22,122 nt of DNA from NCBI GenBank assembly GCA_043800545.1, contig JAZDMW010000081.1, positions 1-22,122 of the forward strand, in the 5' to 3' direction. Both the position numbers and the translations under genes were made by a program. The notes under the pieces were generated by a model, which made no database searches, was not told where the DNA came from, and worked only from the letters and a program-made list of their open reading frames with translations. Positions 8,765-14,626 of the stretch are shown in pieces; within the stretch, counting starts at the first letter, position 1; each line of letters begins with the position of its first letter. This DNA comes from 1-14-0-20-39-34 sp043800545. Its GTDB lineage: Bacteria; Patescibacteriota; Patescibacteriia; Magasanikbacterales; UBA922.

Positions 8765-8932
8765 ATGTTCGGCGAAGACGAAAAAGACTTTGAAAACTTT
8801 TGGCGGTCATATTTCTTTGCGATGATTGTTTGTCTCATCGTGACGCTTGTATATATCATCGGAGCAGATAAAAAAGAGGTTGACCGTCCCCCAGACACGG
8901 GTGTAGTTGAAAAACCTGTACGCTTGATGTAA
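8765..8932 (+). CDS. Small single-pass membrane protein (55 aa), unknown function
   Basis: ATG at 8765-8767, TAA at 8930-8932. The product begins MFGEDEKDFENFWRSYFF, has one membrane helix (about residues 17-33, FFAMIVCLIVTLVYIIG) and ends with a short Lys/Asp/Pro-rich tail (ADKKEVDRPPDTGVV). The acidic N-terminus and basic start of the tail do not give a clear orientation. It is supported as a gene by a consensus-like promoter upstream, an SD-like GAAAGGG (8751-8757) 7 nt before ATG, and a terminator directly after. I do not recognise a family. The next gene (9069-9554) has the same architecture (short N-terminus, one helix) and an identical 53-bp terminator repeat, so the two look like a tandem pair of independently expressed units. 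Confidence 0.75.
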   Translation: MFGEDEKDFENFWRSYFFAMIVCLIVTLVYIIGADKKEVDRPPDTGVVEKPVRLM

Positions 8933-8945
8933 TCCCTCCTCAACA

Positions 8946-8998
8946 GCCTACCAAATCCCCCCACCGCAGAGAGACGCTTCCTGAGCGTCTTTTTTCAT
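8946..8998. repeat. 53-bp direct repeat, copy 1, containing a terminator
   Basis: The stretch from GCCTACCAAATC to TTTTTTCAT is identical, base for base, to 9555-9607 (offset 609). It spans 25 bp of non-hairpin sequence plus the whole terminator hairpin and T-run. Confidence 0.95.
8972..8995 (+). terminator. Intrinsic terminator, copy 1
   Basis: AGACGCT (8972-8978), loop TCCTG, AGCGTCT (8984-8990), then T-run. It ends the 8765-8932 transcript. Confidence 0.9.
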
Positions 8999-9026
8999 TG
9001 ACAAGATGCAATACCTGTACTATTAT
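8998..9026 (+). promoter_or_regulatory. Near-consensus promoter of the 161-aa membrane-anchored protein gene
   Basis: TTGACA (8998-9003), 17 nt, TATTAT (9021-9026). The -35 box abuts the end of the 53-bp repeat. The predicted start near 9033 rules out the upstream in-frame ATG at 9006. Confidence 0.8.
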
Positions 9027-9068
9027 AAAAAACAGCTTGACTCAACAGCACTAAGGAAGGAAGTAATC

Positions 9069-9554
9069 ATGCGAAAATGGATTGATGACAACCGCATAAA
9101 CGACTGGCTAAATGATCATCCTATGACGTTTTTCTTGTCTTGTATATTTGGTGCATGTATTGTTCTTCTCCCGCTGGTATTTGTATTTGACAGATATTAT
9201 CACAGACCTTGGCAAGAAGAAGAACGTCGGCTCATTCTACTCAAAATCGATGAACGAGCTGCAAAAAACCAGGAAATCGTACGATCCGTTGAGGGGGTCA
9301 CCCTCCAAGGATGTACAGACGGCTCATACATGTTGGAGCGTGTACAAATCACAAACTCCAACACTGAAACCGTATTCGTTCATCAGGTAGAATCTACCCG
9401 AGACCACTGCGAAGTCACTCAAGCAATTGTCCGGATTGACCCCGGGCAGACAATCGAACTCTGCACGCTCTGCACGATGACGTTTGGAGGAAAACTGATT
9501 ATCCATACGTCAGAGGGGCCTGTCGGATTGATCCCTTTGACCTGTCCCAAATAG
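9069..9554 (+). CDS. Membrane-anchored protein with extracytoplasmic beta domain (161 aa), unknown
   Basis: The start is ATG 9069-9071. It has AAGGAAGG (9053-9060) 8 nt upstream and follows a consensus promoter, whereas the in-frame ATG at 9006 lies inside that promoter. The product begins MRKWIDDNRINDWLNDHP, then one membrane helix (about 19-41), a charged linker (RYYHRPWQEEERR) and a beta-rich C-terminal domain (about 70-160). That domain has five cysteines (in QGCTDG, DHCEV, LCTLCT and LTCPK) that could form disulfides outside the cell. I do not recognise the domain. Its composition is GC-richer than the flanking genes. It ends at a second copy of the 53-bp terminator repeat. It is probably an inner-membrane protein facing outward, possibly a client of the Trx-CcdA-like protein; that link is inference only. 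Confidence 0.75.
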   Translation: MRKWIDDNRINDWLNDHPMTFFLSCIFGACIVLLPLVFVFDRYYHRPWQEEERRLILLKIDERAAKNQEIVRSVEGVTLQGCTDGSYMLERVQITNSNTETVFVHQVESTRDHCEVTQAIVRIDPGQTIELCTLCTMTFGGKLIIHTSEGPVGLIPLTCPK

Positions 9555-9607
9555 GCCTACCAAATCCCCCCACCGCAGAGAGACGCTTCCTGAGCGTCTT
9601 TTTTCAT
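9555..9607. repeat. 53-bp direct repeat, copy 2, containing a terminator
   Basis: Identical to 8946-8998. It starts on the base after the TAG stop of the 9069-9554 gene. Confidence 0.95.
9581..9604 (+). terminator. Intrinsic terminator, copy 2
   Basis: Same AGACGCT/AGCGTCT hairpin (9581-9599) and T-run as the copy at 8972. Confidence 0.9.
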
Positions 9608-9610
9608 ACA

Positions 9611-9638
9611 AAAAAATCCGCCATACGACGGATTTTTT
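9611..9638. terminator. Bidirectional terminator between convergent genes
   Basis: AAAAAATCCG (9611-9620) pairs with CGGATTTTTT (9629-9638) around loop CCATACGA. The A-run and T-run on either side let it work in both directions, chiefly for the minus-strand SWIB gene ending at 9656. Confidence 0.85.
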
Positions 9639-9655
9639 ATTTGATTGTAAAATGC

Positions 9656-9916
9656 TTACTTGTTTGTAATATGTGCAGAAACGAGCTTTGTCATTTCAAA
9701 CATTGTTACTTCTTTCTTTCCAAAAAGTGGCATGAGTTTATCATCTGCAAAGATGTTTCTCTTATTTGCTGGATTCTGGAGATCATGTTTTTTGATATAA
9801 TCCCAAAGTTTCTTAACAACTTCAGAACGTGGCATAGGACCTTTTCCAACCACTGCTTCGAGCGCTGCTGAAAGTGGAAGTGGTCTCAAAAGAGCTGGAT
9901 TTGCTTTTCTTGGCAT
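9656..9916 (-). CDS. SWIB/MDM2 domain protein
   Basis: The product is 86 aa and consists almost wholly of one SWIB domain. Landmarks in order are NPALLRPLPLSAALEAVVG, the MPRSEVVKKLWDYIKKHDL helices, NPANKRNIFADDKLMPLFG and VTMFEMTKLVSAHI. This matches the eukaryotic-type SWIB/MDM2 fold also found as small single-domain proteins in Chlamydiae and many Patescibacteria, where it is often suggested to be chromatin- or DNA-associated, without firm proof. The start at 9914-9916 has no SD sequence; the predicted promoter (9956-9985) gives a leader of about 35 nt. The gene is monocistronic, bounded by the bidirectional terminator at 9611-9638 and divergent to dnaX. The domain call is strong; molecular function in bacteria is unproven. 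Confidence 0.92.
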   Translation of the reverse strand: MPRKANPALLRPLPLSAALEAVVGKGPMPRSEVVKKLWDYIKKHDLQNPANKRNIFADDKLMPLFGKKEVTMFEMTKLVSAHITNK

Positions 9917-9955
9917 ACAAGAATAAATTAAGGTTAATAAATATTATCTAGGACA

Positions 9956-9985
9956 AGTATAACACAGTATTCTTTTAAAGGGCAA
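9956..9985 (-). promoter_or_regulatory. Predicted SWIB gene promoter
   Basis: Minus strand: TTGCCC (9980-9985), an 18-nt spacer, TATACT (9956-9961). Confidence 0.55.
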
Positions 9986-10007
9986 CAAGGGCAAGTGGAC
10001 AAACGCC

Positions 10008-10036
10008 TTTACGGGATATTTCAATTCCTATATAAT
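10008..10036 (+). promoter_or_regulatory. Predicted dnaX promoter
   Basis: TTTACG (10008-10013), 17 nt, perfect TATAAT (10031-10036). Leader of about 28 nt to ATG 10071, no SD sequence. Confidence 0.65.
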
Positions 10037-10070
10037 AGCTAAGTATACATTTGTTTTTGTAATCCTCCCT

Positions 10071-11615
10071 ATGGCTCTGTATCATACCTACCGTCCACAA
10101 CAATTTGCAGATATTGTTGGTCAAGTACATATTGTCCAAACACTCACAAACCAAATCAAAAACAACAAAACAGCACATGCATATTTGTTCTCAGGGCCTC
10201 GTGGAAGTGGAAAAACGACCACTGCAAGACTCATTGCAAAGGCAGTCAATTGTCTTCAAAGAAAAGAAAATCAATTTGAGCCTTGTAATGAATGTGATGC
10301 CTGTAAAGAAATAACATTAGGAAGAGCAATAGATATTATTGAAATCGATGCTGCGAGTAATACAGGCGTAGATAATGTTCGAGAAAATATTATTGAGAGT
10401 ATTCACTTCCGTCCAAACAAAGCAAAATATAAAGTATTTATCATCGACGAAGTCCACATGCTTTCTACCAGCGCTTTCAATGCGCTTTTAAAAACATTGG
10501 AAGAACCACCAAGCCATGTTCTTTTTATTCTTGCAACCACAGAACTTCACAAAGTCCCAGAAACCATTGTATCTCGTTGCCAGCATTTTATTTTCCACAA
10601 ACTCAGTTTTTCTGAACTCATGGGATATTTGGAAAATATTGCAAAGCAAGAAAAAATAAAAGTAGATACTTCTGTCTTTGAAAGAATCATACACAAGTGT
10701 GATGGATGTGCGAGAGATGCTATTAAACTCCTTGATCAACTTCTTGCAACTGGAGAGAAGAAAATTACCGAAGAGGTGGCAAACATTATTCTCCCAACAT
10801 CCAATATTTCTGATGTTATTTCTTTTTTATCTTCAGTTTTTGAGAAAAACATGCAACAAGTCATGACTCAAATACAAAACATTGCTGACGCAAATACTCA
10901 GATAAATTTCTTTATTGACGAATGTATCAATGTTCTCCGAGTAGTCATGATTCTTTCTCTTTCTCCAGATGAGACAACACAAAAAACCATACTTGCAAAC
11001 TATGATGAAAAGAGTATAAAAACCATAGAAAACCTGGCTAAAAATAACACGTCAAAAAGTATTCTTCATTTTATAGACATCCTCCTTCAAAGAAAAAAAC
11101 AAATAAAGTCTACTCCCCTTCCACAAATGGTTTTGGAAATGTCAGCACTTGAATGGATCCTCCCAGAGGAAATGGTCATAAAAGAAATAACCCCAAAAAT
11201 TATTCCACCAATAATTCCAGAGAAAAAAGAAAACAAACCTCTTCCACAACAAGAAATACCAATAATTGAAACAAAAAAAGAAGAGGGAAAAGATATATGT
11301 AAAGAGGATATAGAAAAAATCTGGAATAAAATTGTAGAAAACATAGAAAAAATAGCTCAATCCCTCAGTATTATTCTCAAAAGCACTCAAGTCCTTGAAA
11401 CAAAAGGAAATACTGTAATTCTTGGTGTTCAATTTGCCCTTCACAAAGATAAACTTTTAGAAACACAAACAAAAAATAAAATTGAACAAATACTTACAGA
11501 CATTCTCGGGACAAAAACCCTTCTTGATGTACAAACAAAGCAAACAGAGAATAATACATCTCATGAAGAAGTACAAAATCTTGCAAACCTTCTCGGTGGT
11601 CAAATAATTTCATAA
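10071..11615 (+). CDS. dnaX: DNA polymerase III subunit gamma/tau
   Basis: The product is 514 aa. The clamp-loader ATPase core is complete. Walker A is GPRGSGKTT (42-50); the zinc module cysteines are C61, C72, C75 and C78; Walker B is VFIIDEVH (122-129). A LEEPPSHVLFILATTE segment (143-158) and the SRC motif with its arginine finger (R169) follow. Domain II and the collar follow to about residue 365. A Lys/Pro/Glu-rich linker (about 370-405) leads to a C-terminal tau-like domain (about 405-490) with the W...IL..L pattern. It loads the sliding clamp and organises the replisome. An A_AAA_AAA heptamer in frame (11273-11279, residues 401-403) lies in the linker; a -1 slip there would meet TAA at 11300-11302, which would give a gamma-like short form. 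No SD sequence; cotranscribed with the peptidase gene 15 nt downstream. Confidence 0.95.
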   Translation: MALYHTYRPQQFADIVGQVHIVQTLTNQIKNNKTAHAYLFSGPRGSGKTTTARLIAKAVNCLQRKENQFEPCNECDACKEITLGRAIDIIEIDAASNTGVDNVRENIIESIHFRPNKAKYKVFIIDEVHMLSTSAFNALLKTLEEPPSHVLFILATTELHKVPETIVSRCQHFIFHKLSFSELMGYLENIAKQEKIKVDTSVFERIIHKCDGCARDAIKLLDQLLATGEKKITEEVANIILPTSNISDVISFLSSVFEKNMQQVMTQIQNIADANTQINFFIDECINVLRVVMILSLSPDETTQKTILANYDEKSIKTIENLAKNNTSKSILHFIDILLQRKKQIKSTPLPQMVLEMSALEWILPEEMVIKEITPKIIPPIIPEKKENKPLPQQEIPIIETKKEEGKDICKEDIEKIWNKIVENIEKIAQSLSIILKSTQVLETKGNTVILGVQFALHKDKLLETQTKNKIEQILTDILGTKTLLDVQTKQTENNTSHEEVQNLANLLGGQIIS

Positions 11616-11630
11616 AATTAATTTTTATTT

Positions 11631-12629
11631 ATGAATTCAAAAAAAATACTTTTTTCCTCTCTCTTTCTTTCTGCCCTGTTTTCCACTGAAGCACTTGCAA
11701 TCGTGGAAAATGATGTTCCCTTCACATCACAAGCTCCACTTGGATTATGGGAAGAACCTTGGGCAAATGCTTGTGAGGAAGCGAGCATAACTATGGTAGC
11801 AAAGTATTACGAAAACCAAAAAACACACCGAGTACAAGCGATCATTACCACTGATGAAGCACAGGGAGATATTCTTAACGCTCTCCAATACAAAAATGTA
11901 TCCTACGGGGTAAGAAAAGATGAAGATGCTCTTATGGTTGCCTCTCTCATAAATAGATTCTATCCTTTTGAAGCAACAACATTTCTCAATCCAACTCTTG
12001 AATCAATGCTCATAGAACTCCGCGGTGGACGACCTGTTATTATTCCAGTAAGCGGAAAAGAACTTAAAAATCCATACTTTATAAATGGTGGGCCAAACTA
12101 TCACATGTTGGTTCTTTCTGGATATGATGAAGAAAAAGAAGAGTTCATTACACAAGAACCTGGTACCAGATATGGTCTTGACTTTCGGTATAGTTATGCT
12201 ACAATACTGGACGCAATTCATGACTTTTCCTCAGGAGATATGAGCAAAAGTGTGAAGAAAGCTATTTTTACCAATCCACTTGGTGAAAACACAAACAAGT
12301 ATGATTGGGATGAAGATGGACTTACAAAAGAGGAAGAATTTACATACCATACAAATCCATCCCTCAGCGACACAGATTTTGATGGTTATCCTGATGGAAT
12401 AGAAATACAATATGGATACTCCCCAATCATTCCTGCTGACACACTCACCAATGGAATGCTTATTAAAAAAGCAAATGTATCTACAGTATATCTATTCCGT
12501 AAAAATGAAAAAATTCCAATCAGCAATGCAGAAGCATTTTTGAGAAATGGATGGAAATGGGATGATATCGTGATTCTGAACGATGAGTACATGGATTCCA
12601 TAACAACAAGTAATCAGCGTATTTTATAA
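11631..12629 (+). CDS. Secreted C39-like cysteine peptidase with calcium-binding C-terminus
   Basis: The product is 332 aa. The signal peptide spans about 1-23 (ending EALA). The papain-like C39 domain (about 27-200) has VPFTSQAPLGLW (29-40), the catalytic Cys in ANACEEAS (C48) and the catalytic His in NYHMLVLSGYD (H158). The usual third-residue segment, ...DPGT in the relatives I recall, reads QEPGTRYG here, with Glu (E176) in place of Asp. The C-terminus (about 224-265) carries Asp-rich Ca motifs (DWDEDGLTKEEE, DTDFDGYPDGIE, GYSP) closely like those in the surface protein at 5757-7211, then a tail of about 65 residues (GMLIKKANVSTVYL... GWKWDDI) of unknown fold. It probably acts outside the cell. 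It lies between dnaX and tRNA-Gln in one direction and probably shares the dnaX transcript. Confidence 0.82.
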   Translation: MNSKKILFSSLFLSALFSTEALAIVENDVPFTSQAPLGLWEEPWANACEEASITMVAKYYENQKTHRVQAIITTDEAQGDILNALQYKNVSYGVRKDEDALMVASLINRFYPFEATTFLNPTLESMLIELRGGRPVIIPVSGKELKNPYFINGGPNYHMLVLSGYDEEKEEFITQEPGTRYGLDFRYSYATILDAIHDFSSGDMSKSVKKAIFTNPLGENTNKYDWDEDGLTKEEEFTYHTNPSLSDTDFDGYPDGIEIQYGYSPIIPADTLTNGMLIKKANVSTVYLFRKNEKIPISNAEAFLRNGWKWDDIVILNDEYMDSITTSNQRIL

Positions 12630-12638
12630 AAAATACGC
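12617..12638 (+). other. Hairpin over the peptidase stop codon, upstream of tRNA-Gln
   Basis: GCGTATTTT (12617-12625) pairs perfectly with AAAATACGC (12630-12638); the loop ATAA contains most of the TAA stop. It ends 5 nt before the tRNA and lacks a T-run, so it looks more like an mRNA 3' end or processing structure than a terminator. Confidence 0.55.
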
Positions 12639-12643
12639 AATAC

Positions 12644-12714
12644 TCGGAGATCGTCTAATGGTAGGACAACTGGTTCTGGTCCAGTTTATCAGGGTTCGAA
12701 TCCTTGTCTCCGAA
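12644..12714 (+). tRNA. tRNA-Gln (anticodon CUG)
   Basis: A full cloverleaf can be drawn. The acceptor stem is TCGGAGA with TCTCCGA plus discriminator A. The D arm is GTCTAATGGTAGGAC. The anticodon arm is ACTGG-TTCTGGT-CCAGT, giving CTG at positions 34-36. The T arm is CAGGG-TTCGAAT-CCTTG. No CCA is encoded at the 3' end (CTG follows). No separate promoter is obvious, so it may be cut from the dnaX/peptidase transcript. Confidence 0.93.
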
Positions 12715-12720
12715 CTGATA

Positions 12721-12753
12721 AAAAATAATGGCTTAATATAGCCATTATTTTTT
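12721..12753 (+). terminator. Intrinsic terminator after tRNA-Gln
   Basis: AAAAATAATGGCT (12721-12733) pairs with AGCCATTATTTTT (12740-12752), followed by T. Confidence 0.9.
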
Positions 12754-12770
12754 ATACCTGTGTATAACTG

Positions 12771-12799
12771 TTGACTAATAACGTATTTTCTGTTATTAT
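12771..12799 (+). promoter_or_regulatory. Promoter of the candidate small RNA
   Basis: TTGACT (12771-12776), 17 nt, TATTAT (12794-12799). No ORF follows before a terminator. Confidence 0.7.
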
Positions 12800-12805
12800 A
12801 ACAAT

Positions 12806-12892
12806 GTGCTTGTGGGGCGTCAGCCCTATTCGGCTAAATGTTAAGCCGAAGGCAGGCATAAAAAAATATCTCGATCAAGTCGGGATATTTTT
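12806..12892 (+). ncRNA. Candidate free-standing structured small RNA (about 87 nt)
   Basis: Between a good promoter and a terminator there is no reading frame, but there is a compact fold. P1 is TGCTTG (12807-12812) with CAGGCA (12853-12858). P2 is GGGC with GCCC (12815-12818/12823-12826), loop GTCA, extendable by a G-T pair. P3 is TTCGGCT with AGCCGAA (12829-12835/12844-12850), loop AAATGTTA. These three form a three-way junction, then an A-run leads into the terminator hairpin (12862-12892). It does not match the consensus of 4.5S, 6S, tmRNA, RNase P or the riboswitch classes I can recall. The nearest downstream gene is on the opposite strand, so it is not a leader. Helices and promoter are seen in sequence; expression and role are inferred. 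Confidence 0.6.
12862..12892. terminator. Terminator of the small RNA, also serving the opposite-strand gene
   Basis: AAAAATATCTCGA (12862-12874) pairs with TCGGGATATTTTT (12880-12892), 13 bp with one G-T pair, loop TCAAG. A-run and T-run flanks make it usable in both directions. Confidence 0.85.
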
Positions 12893-12901
12893 GTTATCAG
12901 C

Positions 12902-13381
12902 CTAATCTTCAGAAAGGACACCTACTGCCATAGAAATAATTTTAATATCTCTATAATATTGTGTTTTCCAAGCTGGAATTACACTTAAAAAATGTTTCTG
13001 TCCATTGCCAATTTGCCTTACCACCACCTTTACTCTAAAATTATTAATTATCGCTACAAATCCCCAATATTTTATAGTCACTGATTCTTCAACAACTTTT
13101 TTAAATTTCTTTTTTCTCACCATTGTTAAACTTTCATCATATTCTTGAAATGTAGTTGAAATTTCAAGAATATCTTTAGCTTTTGACAAAAGTTTGAATT
13201 TTGTTATTTGATCATTTTTACTTCTTTCTCGACGAGCACCTTTGTATATTAAATGGTTAAACCCCTCTGCTGTAAAATGTACAAACTCATTATTTAAAAC
13301 GGGACAACGTAGTGCACCTATTTTTTTATAAAAAAATTCAGAACTTTCTCTTAATTTTTCATAATTTGATATATCTTGCAT
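12902..13381 (-). CDS. Possible BECR-fold (PBECR-like) nuclease domain protein
   Basis: From MQDISNYEKL the product is 159 aa. A longer frame from 13429 is rejected because the predicted promoter's -10 box (13390-13395) lies inside it. The N-terminal half has VHFTAEGFNHLIYKG (34-48) followed by RRERSKNDQ (50-58). The C-terminal half has YWGFVAIINNFRVKVVV (105-121) and a GNGQKHFLSVIP strand-turn (126-137). A conserved-looking His/Arg-rich helix followed by beta strands ending in K-H-F-x-S-V is what I associate with phage-type barnase/EndoU/colicin/RelE-like (PBECR) proteins, but this is pattern memory without a search. It carries no signal peptide. The mRNA would be nearly leaderless (about 2-5 nt). 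It is an orphan next to the defence-like island; toxin or RNA-cleaving roles are speculative. Confidence 0.6.
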   Translation of the reverse strand: MQDISNYEKLRESSEFFYKKIGALRCPVLNNEFVHFTAEGFNHLIYKGARRERSKNDQITKFKLLSKAKDILEISTTFQEYDESLTMVRKKKFKKVVEESVTIKYWGFVAIINNFRVKVVVRQIGNGQKHFLSVIPAWKTQYYRDIKIISMAVGVLSED

Positions 13382-13389
13382 ATAAAAAT

Positions 13390-13417
13390 AGTATAACAAT
13401 ATTTTAGAAAAAAACAA
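13390..13417 (-). promoter_or_regulatory. Predicted promoter of the BECR-like gene
   Basis: Minus strand: TTGTTT (13412-13417), 16 nt, TATACT (13390-13395). The predicted start near 13383 is only a few bases from ATG 13381. Confidence 0.55.
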
Positions 13418-13632
13418 TATGCTGTCCATATTACATCGCTATTTTGAAGCAGGGGCAATTCCTTCAAACAAGTGTTAAACCACGCTATTAAACAAAAACA
13501 CCTCCCTTAGTAGGGTATGCAATCCTTCCCGAGCACAAATACAGTGTCGTGTCCGAAGATTTATATACGGTTTGGCATCGGATATGAATATTATATCGTG
13601 CTTTTAGGTATTGTCAATTTCGTTGTTTTGGC

Positions 13633-13661
13633 TTGATTAGATAGTCAAAAAGGCGTATAGT
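13633..13661 (+). promoter_or_regulatory. Predicted promoter of the four-gene island operon
   Basis: TTGATT (13633-13638), 17 nt, TATAGT (13656-13661). Leader of about 26 nt to ATG 13694. Confidence 0.6.
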
Positions 13662-13693
13662 AAAAGCGTTAATTCGTAAACAATAACCAATTT

Positions 13694-14095
13694 ATGGAGA
13701 ATAAAACAAGTAATTTTATTAAGAACGAGGTTTTAAAACTTGAACGTAATTCCTTTATTATTGGCATGCTGTTTACCGTCATTGGATATGTCGGTATAAC
13801 TTTATGGCTAAATGCTATTCGTGCTACGGCACAAATTTGGTTTGTGTGGGTGTTAATAATAATCCAATTTGCATTATACTTTTCAATTTTCATTAAAAGT
13901 TTCAAACTATCTAAAACATGCGGGCTTAATAATAATTTTGGTGTATTCCTTTTTACAATTCTTGCTATTTTGGGTAGAGTAAACGATTGGGAATTGGTGG
14001 TTATTCCAGTACTTGTGCTGGTAATGATTATAATTTCCATACGGAATAAAAATGTTTCGCCTGAAAGAAAACACTTAATATCAGAAACTAAATAA
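13694..14095 (+). CDS. Small polytopic membrane protein, first gene of island operon
   Basis: The product is 133 aa. A basic/acidic N-terminus (MENKTSNFIKNEVLKLERN) precedes four likely membrane helices, at about 20-41, 46-68, 80-96 and 100-116. A short charged tail follows (RNKNVSPERKHLISETK). No family is recognised. It is 10 nt upstream of a membrane metalloprotease gene and begins an operon that also holds a PD-(D/E)XK nuclease, so a sensing or membrane-partner role would be plausible but is only inferred from position. There is no SD sequence; the start is the first ATG after a predicted promoter. An antisense frame (13669-14040) of similar length is a shadow: it has no promoter and it reads the membrane codons backwards. 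Confidence 0.75.
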   Translation: MENKTSNFIKNEVLKLERNSFIIGMLFTVIGYVGITLWLNAIRATAQIWFVWVLIIIQFALYFSIFIKSFKLSKTCGLNNNFGVFLFTILAILGRVNDWELVVIPVLVLVMIIISIRNKNVSPERKHLISETK

Positions 14096-14105
14096 CTTAA
14101 AATAT

Positions 14106-14612
14106 ATGATTCCAGGTTGGCTTATATCAATACTAACGTTTCCAGGAGTAATAATTCACGAATGGGCTCATAAAAAGTTTTGTGACTGGACAGGAGTTAC
14201 AGTCCATAAGGTCGTATATTTTCGTTTTGGCAATCCTGCCGGTTACGTTATGCACGAGAAACCAGAAAAATACAAACAAATTTTTTGGATTTCAACTGGC
14301 CCATTAATTATTAATTCTGTATTAGCGATATTTTTAGGTTATTTTGCAATATTAACACAGCCAGAAAGCCTGTTATATTATTTGATATTTTGGGTAGCAA
14401 TTTCTTCAGGTATGCATGCTTTTCCTAGCGACCATGACGCAAAAAATATTTTTAACGAAAGTAAAAATTTGATTAAAAACGGAGGTTCAAGTCTGCATTA
14501 TTTGGCTTATCCATTTTACAGTTTAATTTGGATTGCCAATAAGCTAAGATTTATATGGTTTGATTTGTGGTACGCCATCGCTCTTGTGTCTTTAGGTGGC
14601 TTAACATTTTAA
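14106..14612 (+). CDS. M50-like (HEXXH) integral membrane metalloprotease
   Basis: The product is 168 aa. A zinc-protease motif lies in a membrane helix right at the N-terminus: IIHEWAHKKFCDW, with H18, E19 and H22. A second conserved region, STGPLIIN (63-70), resembles the G-P-x-x-N segment of M50 proteins. A third, HAFPSDHDAKN (104-114), offers an Asp (D109 or D111) as the last zinc ligand. At least four hydrophobic segments are present (about 4-18, 60-84, 88-104, 128-168). Family knowledge suggests intramembrane or near-membrane proteolysis. It lies 10 nt after the small membrane protein and 14 nt before the Mrr-like nuclease gene, so the three are likely cotranscribed. Being one of the smallest M50-type proteins, it may be a degenerate or minimal form. 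Substrate unknown; the upstream membrane protein is the obvious candidate. Confidence 0.78.
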   Translation: MIPGWLISILTFPGVIIHEWAHKKFCDWTGVTVHKVVYFRFGNPAGYVMHEKPEKYKQIFWISTGPLIINSVLAIFLGYFAILTQPESLLYYLIFWVAISSGMHAFPSDHDAKNIFNESKNLIKNGGSSLHYLAYPFYSLIWIANKLRFIWFDLWYAIALVSLGGLTF

Positions 14613-14626
14613 TTTTTTATTAAAAC

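Larger units (their letters stand above)
13382..13693. other. Intergenic region with two divergent promoters and unexplained middle
   Basis: Promoters sit at the two ends (13390-13417 minus, 13633-13661 plus). The 210 bases between are less AT-rich than the flanks. They contain only short helices (CCCT-TAGT-AGGG near 13507; TCCGA/TCGGA near 13550-13580) and a 19-codon frame (13419-13478) ending RYFEAGAIPSNKC. I see no convincing gene, tRNA remnant or terminator. It marks the junction between the tRNA/sRNA block and the island to the right. Confidence 0.6.

Noticed and set aside
8650..8964. Minus-strand frame of 104 codons across 8650-8964
   Set aside because: It crosses a terminator, a promoter and the opposing 55-aa gene, and has no initiation signal.
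9006..9068. Longer N-terminus for the 161-aa membrane-anchored protein
   Set aside because: The upstream ATG lies between the -35 and -10 boxes, so it would not be in the mRNA; the SD precedes 9069.
13419..13478. 19-codon plus-strand frame (MLSILHRYFEAGAIPSNKC)
   Set aside because: Too short, no SD sequence, and it overlaps the opposite-strand promoter; mentioned only as a possible remnant.
13669..14040. Minus-strand frame of 123 codons opposite the first island gene
   Set aside because: No promoter or SD sequence; the sense frame has regular membrane helices and fits the operon spacing.
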